From NCBI GenBank assembly GCA_965602945.1, contig CBFDBC010000187.1, positions 1-7,379 of the forward strand: DNA of 7,379 bases, read 5' to 3'. A model generated the notes under the pieces. That model was not told the origin of the DNA. It saw only the letters and a program-made list of their open reading frames with translations, and made no database searches. Below, piece by piece: positions 1-6,433 of the stretch. The stretch is from JAUXEH01 sp965602945. Its GTDB lineage: Bacteria > Acidobacteriota > Aminicenantia > Aminicenantales > Aminicenantaceae. The position numbers were made by a program, and so were the translations under genes. Numbering within the stretch: position 1 is the stretch's first letter; each line of letters opens with the position of its first letter.

Positions 1-540
1 GGGGGAGAGGGTCGTGATGGACAGGCCGTTGTCCTTGCACACGAAGAGCACCGGAAGTTTCCATGCGGCGGCCAGGTTCATGGACTCGAGCAGCATGCCC
101 TGGTTCATGGACCCTTCCCCGAAGAACGCCACCGCCAGCGCCTCCTCTTTTCCCTGTGTCTTCAGGGCCAGCGCAAATCCGGCCGCCGCCGGACCCGACG
201 CGCCCACGATGCCGGATGAGGCTGCCATGTGCTTCTGGGAGAAGAGGTGCATGTGCCCGCCCTGCCCCCGGCACAGCCCGTCCGGCCGGCCCAGGAACTC
301 CTTGAGCAAGAGGACCGGGTCCTCGCCCCGCATCAGGAGCGGCGCCGTCCCTCGGTGGTCGAGGGCCATCGCGTCGCCTTCCCGCAGCAGGGAGACCACT
401 CCGGCCACGACACCCTCCTCCCCGATGGACATGTGCATCTCACCCGAGATCCGGCCCTGTTCCCACAGCACCTGAACCTGTTCCTCGAACAGCCGCGAGC
501 GCAGCATCATGGCATAGAGTGCCTTGAGATCCGCGGACAT
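1..540 (-). CDS. ThDP-dependent 2-oxoacid/acetoin dehydrogenase E1 component, alpha subunit (N-terminal 180 residues, 3' end off window)
   Basis: This subunit would bind thiamine diphosphate and, with a beta subunit, decarboxylate a 2-oxoacid (pyruvate or branched-chain) or cleave acetoin, passing the acyl group to a lipoyl E2 in the cytoplasm. Family landmarks are seen in order: GRPDGLCRGQGGHMHLF (about 84-100), GIVGASGPAAAG (110-121), the cofactor motif FFGEGSMNQG (139-148), then NLAAAWKLPVLFVCKDNG (155-172). The Mg/ThDP motif reads GEG...KDN rather than the usual GDG...ENN; the last Asn (N171) is kept, and GEG is known from branched-chain E1 alpha. The His found in many relatives (RGHGH or YRxHG) is replaced in DHRGTAP (61-67). 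Family members run about 320-360 residues, so roughly half is present. The ATG at 540 follows a strong AAGGAGG at 546-552. It lies 21 bp after the M16 gene, so they are probably cotranscribed. Substrate is undecided; a beta subunit would be expected just beyond the left edge. Confidence 0.93.
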   Translation of the reverse strand, partial: MSADLKALYAMMLRSRLFEEQVQVLWEQGRISGEMHMSIGEEGVVAGVVSLLREGDAMALDHRGTAPLLMRGEDPVLLLKEFLGRPDGLCRGQGGHMHLFSQKHMAASSGIVGASGPAAAGFALALKTQGKEEALAVAFFGEGSMNQGMLLESMNLAAAWKLPVLFVCKDNGLSITTLSP

Positions 541-561
541 GAGTCCCTCCTTCTAACGCTC

Positions 562-3330
562 TTACTCGATCCCTTCCCGGATGATGAGGACTTCACCCAG
601 GCCCAGGTCCCGGAGTTCCGGTTCGATCCTGGCCCGGTCGCCCACCACCACGATGAGCAGTGCATCCGCCCGGATGTATTTCCTGGCCGCCTCCAAAGCG
701 GCCCGCTCGTCCACCCCGCGCACAGCAGGCACATACTCGATCCATTCCCGGGGGGACAGGTCATAGGAAAATATCTCATCCAACTGGAAAGCGATGCCGG
801 AGAGGGTTTCGAAGTTCCCGGGGAAGCTGTTGATCAGGTTGTCCCGGCTGGCCTCAAGCTCCGCGCCCTTCAGGGGCCGGGACCCGCCGATGTCGCGCAG
901 CTCCTTCACGATCTCGAACACCGACTCGTCCGTGTACTGAGTCTCCACCTGAGTGAAGCACACAAAGGGCCCGGGCTCACGCGTGCCGAAGAAGAATGAC
1001 GAAGCCCCGTATGTGTAGGCCTTTTCCTCCCGCAGGTTGGTGTTGATCCGGCTGGTGAACATCCCGCCCAGGGCGTTGTTGACCACCTCGCAGGCCGTGT
1101 GGTCGGGGTGGCTGCGCCGCAGGGCCAGGTTCCCCGCCACTATGGCGCTCTGGGCAGCGCCCGGCTTGTCCAGGAGGAATATCCGGATGGAGGCCGGGGG
1201 CTCGGGACGGGGGACGGAGGGCGGCTCCGCTCCCTGCCCGGACCAACCGGCAAACGCACACTCCAGCTTTTCCCGGGCTTCCGTTAGGGTGATGTCGCCC
1301 ACCACAACGAAGGCGGCCTGGTCCGGCGAGTAGAAACTCCGGTAGAACCGCTGCAGGTCCCCGCGTGTGATGGCACGGATGGATGCGGCCGTACCCGATC
1401 CGGTGTAGGGCTGGGCATAGGGATGCCCCTCACCGTAGAGCCTCCGGAAGAACAGCTTGAGGGCGGTGGTGAAGGGCTGGCGGGCCTCCTGCTGGATACG
1501 GCCGAGATAGAGCTTCTTTTTACGCTCCAGCTCTTGAGCGGGAAAAACGGGGTTGAGGACGATGTCCGCCATGAGCCCCAGCCCCCGGTCCAACCGGTTT
1601 TTGAGCACATTCAGGTTGACATCCGAGCTGTCGAAACTGCTGTCCGTGCTCAGGTAGGCTCCCAGGGCCCTGGCTTCCTCGGCGATCTCCATCGCCGTGC
1701 GGCTGCCGGTCCCCTCATCCAGGAGGTCGGCCGTGAGGGCCGCGGCTCCCGGCCGTCCTGCCGGGTCGGCGGCCCAGCCGTTCCTGAACACCAGGTTCAC
1801 CTGGAGCAGGGGGAGGCTGTGGTCCTCGACCACAAAGAGGCGGGCGCCGTTGGAAAGCTCGGCCTGCCGGACCTCGGGAGGAGAGAAGCCCGGCTCTGGG
1901 AGCGGGGCGGGCTCCTCAGTGCGGTCCAGCCGCTCCTCAGCGGAACTCGGGTCACCTTGAGGCAGGAATTGAACCACCACCCGTTTGTCCGGATCCAGAC
2001 AGCGCCGGGCATACGCGGCGACATCGCCGGCCGTGACACGCGCGTACCGATCCAGGTCCCACTGAAAGCGTCCCGGCTCTCCCAGAAAGACGTTGTAGGC
2101 GTTCAGCATGTCGGCCTTTCCCCCGAACCCGCCCACAAGTTCCATGCCGCGGATGAATGAGGCCTCCCGGTTGGTCCTGGCCGGGGCCAGTTCCTGTTCG
2201 CTCACACCCTCGGTAAAGATCCTGCCGAGTTCCGTGTCTATGGCCGTTTCCAGCTCCTCCAGGGAATGCCCCTCCCGGGCCGTGGCTGTCACGTGGAAAG
2301 TACCCCCCAGCTCAAGGGAGCTCTGATAGGCGCTGACATCCTGGGCGATCTCCTGTTCGTATACCAGGGCCCTGTAGAGGCGTGACGTCTTCCCGGAGGA
2401 GAGTATGTCCGCCAGCAGGTCGAGCTCGGCATCCCCCGGGTTATAAAGCGCCGGCGTGTGCCAGGCCATGTACACCCGCGGCAGCTCGATCTTGTCCCTC
2501 ACAACGGCCCTCTTCTCAGACCGAAGCTCCGGCGTCCAGGCCGTGAGCCTGGCCACGGGCGGCCCGGGAGGGATGGAGGCGAAGTGTTTATCGACCAGCT
2601 TCCTGGCCGATTCCGGGGCGAAATCCCCTGCAATGCAGAGCGAGGCGTTGTTGGGAGTGTAATACTGCCTGAAGAAGCCCTTCACATCCTCCAGGGTGGC
2701 TGCGGATAGGTCCTCCAGTCTCCCGATCACAGTCCAGGAGTAGGGATGGTCGGAGGGATAGAGCATCTGCATCAGGGTCTCGTTCGCCCGGCCGTAGGGC
2801 TGATTGTCTACCCTCTGCCGCTTCTCGTTCTGGACCACGCCGCGCTGGATGTCCAGCTTTTCCTGGGTCATGACCGGAAGCAGATACCCCATCCGGTCGG
2901 CCTCCAGCCACAGCCCCATCTCCAGGTAGTTGGCGGGCAGGGTGGACCAGTAGTTGGTCCGGTCGTTGCTGGTGGACCCGTTGTTGGTGCCTCCGATCCG
3001 TTCCATGGGAACGTCGAAGCTGGGGATGTGCTCGGAGCCTTCGAACATCAGGTGCTCGAAAAGGTGGGCAAATCCGGTCCGGCCCTTTTTTTCGTTCTTG
3101 GAGCCCACGTGATACCAGACGTTGACCGTGACCATGGGCAGGGACCGGTCCACGTGCAGGATGACCTCCAGGCCGTTCGGCAGGCTGTACTTCTCGAAGG
3201 AGATCTCCGGCAGCTTCTGCTGCCCAGCGGCCGAAGGCCAGGCCAAGCCAAGCATAGCCGTGCCCAGCAGGGCCAGGACCACCCAGCGTATGTTCTGCGT
3301 CTCGAATTTTCGTCCAGACCGGAAGCGCAT
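562..3330 (-). CDS. Secreted M16 family zinc metallopeptidase, tandem active + inactive domains (922 aa)
   Basis: This is a periplasmic or exported zinc peptidase of the M16 (pitrilysin/insulinase) family, which degrades peptides or unfolded proteins inside a clam-like chamber. Residues 1-36 look like a Sec signal peptide: basic start, hydrophobic core about 16-30, likely cleavage after PSAA. There is no lipobox. The N-terminal half carries the inverted zinc motif HLFEH at 89-93, with the third ligand E169 in VQNEKRQR, 76 residues after H93, the usual spacing. The second half (about 484-922) repeats the fold, starting at ELSNGARLFVVEDHSLP, but has no HxxEH. It keeps the R/Y element LREEKAYTYG (766-775), typical of the inactive partner that holds substrate. 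The protein is thus a fused active/inactive pair, usually two subunits or one chain of about 900 residues. The ATG at 3330 is preceded by AAGGAGAG at 3335-3342. The physiological substrate cannot be read from sequence. Confidence 0.96.
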   Translation of the reverse strand: MRFRSGRKFETQNIRWVVLALLGTAMLGLAWPSAAGQQKLPEISFEKYSLPNGLEVILHVDRSLPMVTVNVWYHVGSKNEKKGRTGFAHLFEHLMFEGSEHIPSFDVPMERIGGTNNGSTSNDRTNYWSTLPANYLEMGLWLEADRMGYLLPVMTQEKLDIQRGVVQNEKRQRVDNQPYGRANETLMQMLYPSDHPYSWTVIGRLEDLSAATLEDVKGFFRQYYTPNNASLCIAGDFAPESARKLVDKHFASIPPGPPVARLTAWTPELRSEKRAVVRDKIELPRVYMAWHTPALYNPGDAELDLLADILSSGKTSRLYRALVYEQEIAQDVSAYQSSLELGGTFHVTATAREGHSLEELETAIDTELGRIFTEGVSEQELAPARTNREASFIRGMELVGGFGGKADMLNAYNVFLGEPGRFQWDLDRYARVTAGDVAAYARRCLDPDKRVVVQFLPQGDPSSAEERLDRTEEPAPLPEPGFSPPEVRQAELSNGARLFVVEDHSLPLLQVNLVFRNGWAADPAGRPGAAALTADLLDEGTGSRTAMEIAEEARALGAYLSTDSSFDSSDVNLNVLKNRLDRGLGLMADIVLNPVFPAQELERKKKLYLGRIQQEARQPFTTALKLFFRRLYGEGHPYAQPYTGSGTAASIRAITRGDLQRFYRSFYSPDQAAFVVVGDITLTEAREKLECAFAGWSGQGAEPPSVPRPEPPASIRIFLLDKPGAAQSAIVAGNLALRRSHPDHTACEVVNNALGGMFTSRINTNLREEKAYTYGASSFFFGTREPGPFVCFTQVETQYTDESVFEIVKELRDIGGSRPLKGAELEASRDNLINSFPGNFETLSGIAFQLDEIFSYDLSPREWIEYVPAVRGVDERAALEAARKYIRADALLIVVVGDRARIEPELRDLGLGEVLIIREGIE

Positions 3331-3391
3331 AACACTCTCCTTCGTTTGGGATCGGGCCGCCTTGGCCGCTCAAGGGGCGGTATCCCTGTGC

Positions 3392-3421
3392 AGGATAACC
3401 CCGGGCAGATGTCAAATTCAA
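3392..3421 (-). promoter_or_regulatory. Candidate sigma70-type promoter for the M16 peptidase-E1 alpha unit
   Basis: On the minus strand, TTGAAT (3416-3421) and TATCCT (3392-3397) are separated by 18 bp. Each matches four of six consensus bases. Transcription would begin near 3385, giving a leader of about 55 nt before the M16 ATG. The site lies downstream of the terminator that closes the preceding gene, where a new promoter is expected. An imperfect dyad, TATCC at 3381-3385 and GGATA at 3393-3397, overlaps the -10 and start region. A perfect TTGACA is also present at 3410-3415 but has no -10 at the right spacing. The match is modest and could be chance. Confidence 0.3.
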
Positions 3422-3511
3422 GCTTTTCTTTACATCAGGAGTGTCCCGACCCGCTCGTTTCCGGAGGGACTCCAAGCCGGACTGCACGGCCGCCGACAAA
3501 GACTTTCGCAC

Positions 3512-3542
3512 AAAAAAAAAGGGGGCCCAGGGAGCCCCCTTT
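3512..3542 (-). terminator. Rho-independent terminator closing the lipoprotein/beta-barrel operon
   Basis: Read on the minus strand, a 9-bp perfect stem AAAGGGGGC/GCCCCCTTT (arms 3534-3542 and 3518-3526) encloses a 7-nt loop (3527-3533). It is followed at once by a continuous U run: nine T on the minus strand, 3512-3520, of which the first three also pair in the stem. It begins about 30 nt past the stop codon of the beta-barrel gene. Outer bases GCAC (3508-3511) and GTGC (3543-3546) are complementary too. There is no T run on the plus-strand side, so it should work in the minus direction only. It separates the barrel gene from the M16 gene. Confidence 0.92.
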
Positions 3543-3573
3543 GTGCTAGCTGCTTCGCAGCGAATGAATCGCT

Positions 3574-4221
3574 TTAAAAGAAACCGTGGTCGAACGCCAC
3601 TCCGATGCTGATGCTCAGGTAGGACAGGCCGGTGCTGTCGCCGGAGATGGTCTTCGAATTCTTGAATCCGAAGTGGTATTTGGCACCGATGTAGGCGCTC
3701 ACCTCATAGCTCACAGGATACTTGATCCCGATCTCCGGGGCGAAGCCCCAGAGCCACCGGCTCTGTTCGAAGGCGACGGAAGAAACTTCCAGCCGCTCTT
3801 CATAAATGAAGCCTCCGGCGTTCAACCCCACTGACACTTGCAGGCCGCGGGGCGCACCCGTCTGATAGAAGACATTGGCCATCACGGGGAAAACATTGAT
3901 GTAGCTCCAGTACTTCCCGGTGCCATGTCCCATGTACTCTTCTCCCTCGATCGGGAAGGTGCCTTCTTCGCTTCCGTTCATCACATGCCAGGCAAAATAG
4001 GCGCCGGCCCAGATGTTTTCCCGCATCTGCCGCCTGAGTTGAAAGCCGACACCACGGGCCGTCAGCGTGCCGCGACCCAGGAAATCCTTGGAGTCGGACA
4101 TGGGGAGCTGAAGGTCCCAGGTCAGTACGCTGGTCCCTGTCTGGGCCAGGCCGGGCAGGTTCAGGGCTGCGACCAGGATCACGAACAGAGTGATTTTGGT
4201 TATTATGGATTTGATTGTCAT
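3574..4221 (-). CDS. Small outer-membrane beta-barrel protein (215 aa), function unknown
   Basis: Residues 1-26 form a clear Sec signal peptide: lysines at 4 and 9, hydrophobic core about 10-20, cleavage likely at GLA|QTG. The mature part of about 189 residues shows alternating polar/hydrophobic stretches rich in Gly and aromatics, such as NIWAGAYFAWHV (69-80), GLQVSVGLNAGGFIYEERL (126-144) and YLSISIGVAFDHGFF (201-215). It ends in Phe, as expected of the signal recognised by the BAM insertion machinery. Length and pattern fit an 8-stranded OmpX/OmpW-like barrel; I cannot name a specific family. There are no cysteines. The ATG at 4221 has CAGGAG (4231-4236) 9 nt upstream. It lies 38 bp after the DUF4136 lipoprotein gene and is followed by a strong terminator, so the two form a two-gene envelope operon. 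A structural, adhesive or transport role is possible; nothing in the sequence chooses between them. Confidence 0.8.
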   Translation of the reverse strand: MTIKSIITKITLFVILVAALNLPGLAQTGTSVLTWDLQLPMSDSKDFLGRGTLTARGVGFQLRRQMRENIWAGAYFAWHVMNGSEEGTFPIEGEEYMGHGTGKYWSYINVFPVMANVFYQTGAPRGLQVSVGLNAGGFIYEERLEVSSVAFEQSRWLWGFAPEIGIKYPVSYEVSAYIGAKYHFGFKNSKTISGDSTGLSYLSISIGVAFDHGFF

Positions 4222-4259
4222 TGGTATATTCTCCTGAATTCCTTGTTGGGATCTTCCCG

Positions 4260-4889
4260 CTATTTTCTGCCCAGGTAGGGAGACTGCTTAAACGCCTGGT
4301 CGATGTTGGTCGTGATACGCGTTGCCGTGGCCGAGGCGTTCGAGCCCAGAATGCCGTTGATCACGCCGGACCAGCTGGCATTGACCTGCTTCTCCGGCAC
4401 GTTGACGTCGTCGGCACTCGCAAACTCGACGAACACCGTACCCGTGGAGTAGCTGCTGGCGACAGGATACCAGGGGCCATACCAGCCCCAGCCGGGGTAG
4501 CCCCAGCCGGGATACCAGGGGTAACCGGGCACCCAGCCGACAGAGGTATATTGTGTCTTGACCTTGCTCACGATGACCACGGAATCCGCGCCGTTGTTCT
4601 GCGGGTCCATTTCTTGCACATACCCGAGGGCTGTCATGTTCCGCACCACATCGGACAGGATCAGGCTATCGAAGCTGTCATTGGTCTCCTCAGACCCCTC
4701 GCGTACGAACACCTTGTCCGGCATGAAAAAGGTGCGGACACTGCCGAAATCGGCGCCCTGGTCGTAATACGTGAACACCAGGTCCGTATCCGCGATATTC
4801 TCGGGCCCGCCCGGATAGCAGGACCACATGGCCATGGCCAGCAGCAGCCCGGGCAATACATACTTGATTCGAGAGAGATTCTTCATCAT
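4260..4889 (-). CDS. DUF4136 family lipoprotein with Trp/Tyr/Gly/Pro-rich tract (209 aa)
   Basis: A predicted lipoprotein: a basic start, hydrophobic stretch (about 11-22) and a lipobox-like MWSC with C24 as the lipidated Cys; the -3 Met is less usual than Leu. After cleavage it would be anchored to the outer or inner membrane facing the periplasm. Two blocks recall DUF4136: DLVFTYYDQGADFGSVRTFF (36-55) near the start, and ASWSGVINGI (171-180) with ITTNIDQAFKQSPYL (192-206) at the end. The family's biochemical role is unknown. In the middle, residues 118-142 are almost wholly Gly, Pro, Trp and Tyr (7 G, 6 P, 6 W, 5 Y), including a tandem YPGWG pair at 126-135. The first of two adjacent ATGs (4889) is preferred, as AAAGGAG lies 11 nt upstream of it. 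It is the first gene after a good promoter and is followed 38 bp later by the barrel gene. Confidence 0.87.
   Translation of the reverse strand: MMKNLSRIKYVLPGLLLAMAMWSCYPGGPENIADTDLVFTYYDQGADFGSVRTFFMPDKVFVREGSEETNDSFDSLILSDVVRNMTALGYVQEMDPQNNGADSVVIVSKVKTQYTSVGWVPGYPWYPGWGYPGWGWYGPWYPVASSYSTGTVFVEFASADDVNVPEKQVNASWSGVINGILGSNASATATRITTNIDQAFKQSPYLGRK
4485..4514 (-). repeat. Tandem 15-bp duplication inside the DUF4136 lipoprotein gene
   Basis: The plus-strand segments 4485-4499 and 4500-4514 are identical at 14 of 15 positions (GCCCCAGCCGGG followed by GTA or ATA). Read on the minus strand, each copy encodes Tyr-Pro-Gly-Trp-Gly, residues 126-130 and 131-135. The unit is a whole number of codons, so copy changes would keep the frame. 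This suggests the aromatic tract grew by short in-frame duplication. Confidence 0.85.
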
Positions 4890-4900
4890 TTCTCTTCTTG

Positions 4901-4907
4901 CTCCTTT
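4901..4907 (-). promoter_or_regulatory. Ribosome binding site deciding the DUF4136 lipoprotein start
   Basis: AAAGGAG on the minus strand lies 11 nt before the ATG at 4889 and 14 nt before the adjacent ATG at 4886. The spacing favours the first ATG, adding one Met to the signal peptide. A weaker purine run, AAGAAGAG, sits closer to both ATGs. Confidence 0.7.
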
Positions 4908-4944
4908 ATAAAATTAACTCTTCTAAAGTCCCTATTTAATACAT

Positions 4945-4962
4945 ACCATTCCACCGAATGGT
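4945..4962. promoter_or_regulatory. Perfect 7-bp dyad over the predicted transcription start (candidate operator)
   Basis: ACCATTC (4945-4951), a 4-nt spacer CACC and GAATGGT (4956-4962) form a perfect inverted repeat. It begins right after the -10 hexamer (4964-4969) and covers the expected +1 near 4957. That is a classic place for a repressor to block transcription. It could instead form a small hairpin at the 5' end of the transcript. No regulator gene lies in the window, so the binding protein, if any, is unknown. Confidence 0.5.
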
Positions 4963-4963
4963 T

Positions 4964-4993
4964 ATTATACTCGCTTGAAAAACCCCCTGTCTA
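4964..4993 (-). promoter_or_regulatory. Sigma70-type promoter of the lipoprotein/beta-barrel operon
   Basis: On the minus strand, TAGACA (4988-4993; five of six to TTGACA) and a perfect TATAAT (4964-4969) are 18 bp apart. Transcription should start near 4957, leaving a leader of about 67 nt to the ATG at 4889. The region is much more AT-rich than its surroundings. The -35 overlaps one arm of a 6-bp inverted repeat, TATTGG (4992-4997) and CCAATA (5006-5011). Its position between the glycerate kinase stop and the DUF4136 gene makes the latter the first gene of a new transcript. Confidence 0.8.
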
Positions 4994-5024
4994 TTGGACT
5001 TTAGGCCAATACGCCCGATCCTGC

Positions 5025-6380
5025 TCAGGCGACCAGGACGATGCGGAGATCCATCACATTGGTCAGAGTGGGGCCGGTGATCAGAAGGTCTCCCAGCGGC
5101 TGGAAGAACCGGTAGGAGTCGTTGTCCCGCAGGGATGTGAGGGCATCGAGCCCCTTTTCGCGAGCCCTCGCAACGGTCCGGCCGTCGGTCACGGCCCCGG
5201 CCGCGTCCGTGGGGCCGTCCGTGCCGTCCGTTCCGGCACTCAGGATCACGGTGTTTTCCAGGCCCGCGATGGCGAGGGAAGCCGCCAGCGCGAACTCCTG
5301 GTTGCGGCCGCCGTGGCCCTTCCCGCGGATGGTCACGGTGGTCTCCCCGCCGGAGAGCAAACAGGCGGGCGGTGCGATGGGGTTCCCGCTCGTGCGGATC
5401 TCGCGTGCCAGGGCGGCATGCACACGGGCCGCGTCCCGGGTCTCGCCGTCGATGGTGGAGGAGAGCAGAAGGGTATTATAGCCCAGATCTTCCGCCTTGG
5501 CCCGTGCAGCCTGCAGGGCCTGAATATTTCCGGCCACGATGAGGTTCTGGGTCTGAGCAAAAGCCGGGTCTCCCGCCTTGGGGGTCTCTGGCCGTTTCCC
5601 GCCTGCCCCCTGTTCAAGAAGGTCCAGGACACAGGGCGGCATCCGGCCGGCCAGGCCGTACCGCTCGATCACATCCAGGCAGTCCTGGAAGGTGGTGCCG
5701 TCCGGGACCGTGGGCCCGGATGCGATGCTGTCCAGGTCGTCGCCTATGACGTCCGAGAGGATGAGGGTGATCAGGGTGGACGGGTACACGGCCCGGGCCA
5801 GGAGGCCGCCCTTGATCCCGGAGACATGCTTGCGCAGGGCATTGATCTCCTGGATATTCGCCCCGCTCTCCAGGAGAAGCCGCGTCATATCCTGCTTGTC
5901 CGCCAGGGAGAGGCCTTGAGCCGGCAAAGGAAGCAAGGCGGAACCTCCACCCGAGAGCAGGCACAGGACCAGATCCCGGCTCCCGGTCGTGCCCAGGAGG
6001 GAGAGGATGGCCCGGGCCCCATCCAGCCCGGCTTCATCCGGGACCGGATGGCCCGCTTCCGTCACGCGTATGGTTTTCAGAGGGAGCACATGCCCATACT
6101 TGACGTTGATGAGCCCCTCGGTGATCCGGTCCCCCAGAGCCGCCTCCACCGCCTGGCCCATGGCCGCCGAGGCCTTACCTGCGCCCACCACAAAGATCCG
6201 TTCGAACTTAGAAAAATCATAGCTGCGCCCCCCCACGAACAGCCGGTCTCCGTTTCGTTCGACATACTTCCCGACCGCCCGGACCGGATCGACCGCCTCA
6301 AGCCCGGCCCTGAACACGGCCTGGGCATGCTCCCGCAGGCGCCTCAGCCCGTCACTACGCTCGGCCTTGCTCTCGGTCAT
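5025..6380 (-). CDS. Glycerate 2-kinase, DUF4147/MOFRL family (451 aa)
   Basis: Family members use ATP to convert D-glycerate to 2-phosphoglycerate, which enters glycolysis at enolase; the enzyme is cytoplasmic. Numbered from the ATG at 6380, the motifs are: GAGKAS (66-71; its Lys is likely catalytic), LSGGGSALL (142-150), NALRKHVSGIKGGLLA (180-195), SDVIGDDLDSIASGPTVPD (209-227), SGGETTVTIRGKGHGGRNQ (343-361, start of the C-terminal MOFRL part), SAGTDGTDGPTDAAGA (381-396) and the terminal TGPTLTNVMDL (435-445). Length is normal and no key motif is missing. The ATG at 6380 is chosen because AAAAGGAG lies 10 nt upstream. A GTG at 6437, overlapping the PFK stop as GTGA, would add 19 mostly polar, basic residues and has no comparable start signal. 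It follows the phosphofructokinase by 53 bp, so the two are probably cotranscribed. Related reductases or dehydrogenases that make glycerate are not seen here. Confidence 0.95.
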   Translation of the reverse strand: MTESKAERSDGLRRLREHAQAVFRAGLEAVDPVRAVGKYVERNGDRLFVGGRSYDFSKFERIFVVGAGKASAAMGQAVEAALGDRITEGLINVKYGHVLPLKTIRVTEAGHPVPDEAGLDGARAILSLLGTTGSRDLVLCLLSGGGSALLPLPAQGLSLADKQDMTRLLLESGANIQEINALRKHVSGIKGGLLARAVYPSTLITLILSDVIGDDLDSIASGPTVPDGTTFQDCLDVIERYGLAGRMPPCVLDLLEQGAGGKRPETPKAGDPAFAQTQNLIVAGNIQALQAARAKAEDLGYNTLLLSSTIDGETRDAARVHAALAREIRTSGNPIAPPACLLSGGETTVTIRGKGHGGRNQEFALAASLAIAGLENTVILSAGTDGTDGPTDAAGAVTDGRTVARAREKGLDALTSLRDNDSYRFFQPLGDLLITGPTLTNVMDLRIVLVA

Positions 6381-6390
6381 GACGGCATTT

Positions 6391-6398
6391 CTCCTTTT
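6391..6398 (-). promoter_or_regulatory. Ribosome binding site deciding the glycerate kinase start
   Basis: AAAAGGAG on the minus strand sits 10 nt before the ATG at 6380. It overlaps coding sequence of the longer reading that begins with GTG at 6437, and argues for the shorter protein of 451 residues. Confidence 0.75.
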
Positions 6399-6433
6399 CC
6401 GCTCCCGGTGTTCACTCTGCCTGCCTCCCGTTT

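Larger units (their letters stand above)
4923..5004. repeat. 9-bp inverted repeat flanking the promoter
   Basis: CTAAAGTCC (4923-4931) and its exact reverse complement GGACTTTAG (4996-5004) lie 64 bp apart. One arm is just upstream of and touching the -35 region; the other is in the transcribed leader. The arms could be paired binding sites for one regulator. A 9-bp match in so short a gap is unlikely but not impossible by chance. Confidence 0.35.

Noticed and set aside
229..999. A 256-codon plus-strand frame and similar ones at 1423-2160 and 2746-3549.
   Set aside because: All lie opposite the E1 alpha and M16 genes, lack family motifs, and look like mirror frames of GC-rich coding sequence.
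3410..3415. A perfect TTGACA on the minus strand as a -35 box for the M16 gene.
   Set aside because: At 17 bp downstream the hexamer is TGCACA, only two of six to TATAAT, and 16 or 18 bp is no better. The overlapping TTGAAT with TATCCT at 18 bp is a better though still weak choice.
2588..3511. A 307-codon minus-strand frame overlapping the M16 peptidase start in another phase.
   Set aside because: It overlaps the signal peptide and zinc-motif region of a confidently identified peptidase and has an Arg/Pro/Gly-rich out-of-frame composition. It is a shadow frame, and I saw no sign of a real frameshift in the M16 gene.
3549..3573. Short inverted repeats GCTGC-TTC-GCAGC and AGCGA-ATGAA-TCGCT just after the barrel gene stop.
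   Set aside because: Stems of only 5 bp with no T run; the real terminator is next to them.
4987..5011. The TATTGG/CCAATA hairpin followed by GACAGGGGGTTTTT as a terminator for the glycerate kinase.
   Set aside because: The stem is 6 bp and AT-containing, and the T run starts about 9 nt after it. It is not a convincing intrinsic terminator; it fits better as part of the promoter region.
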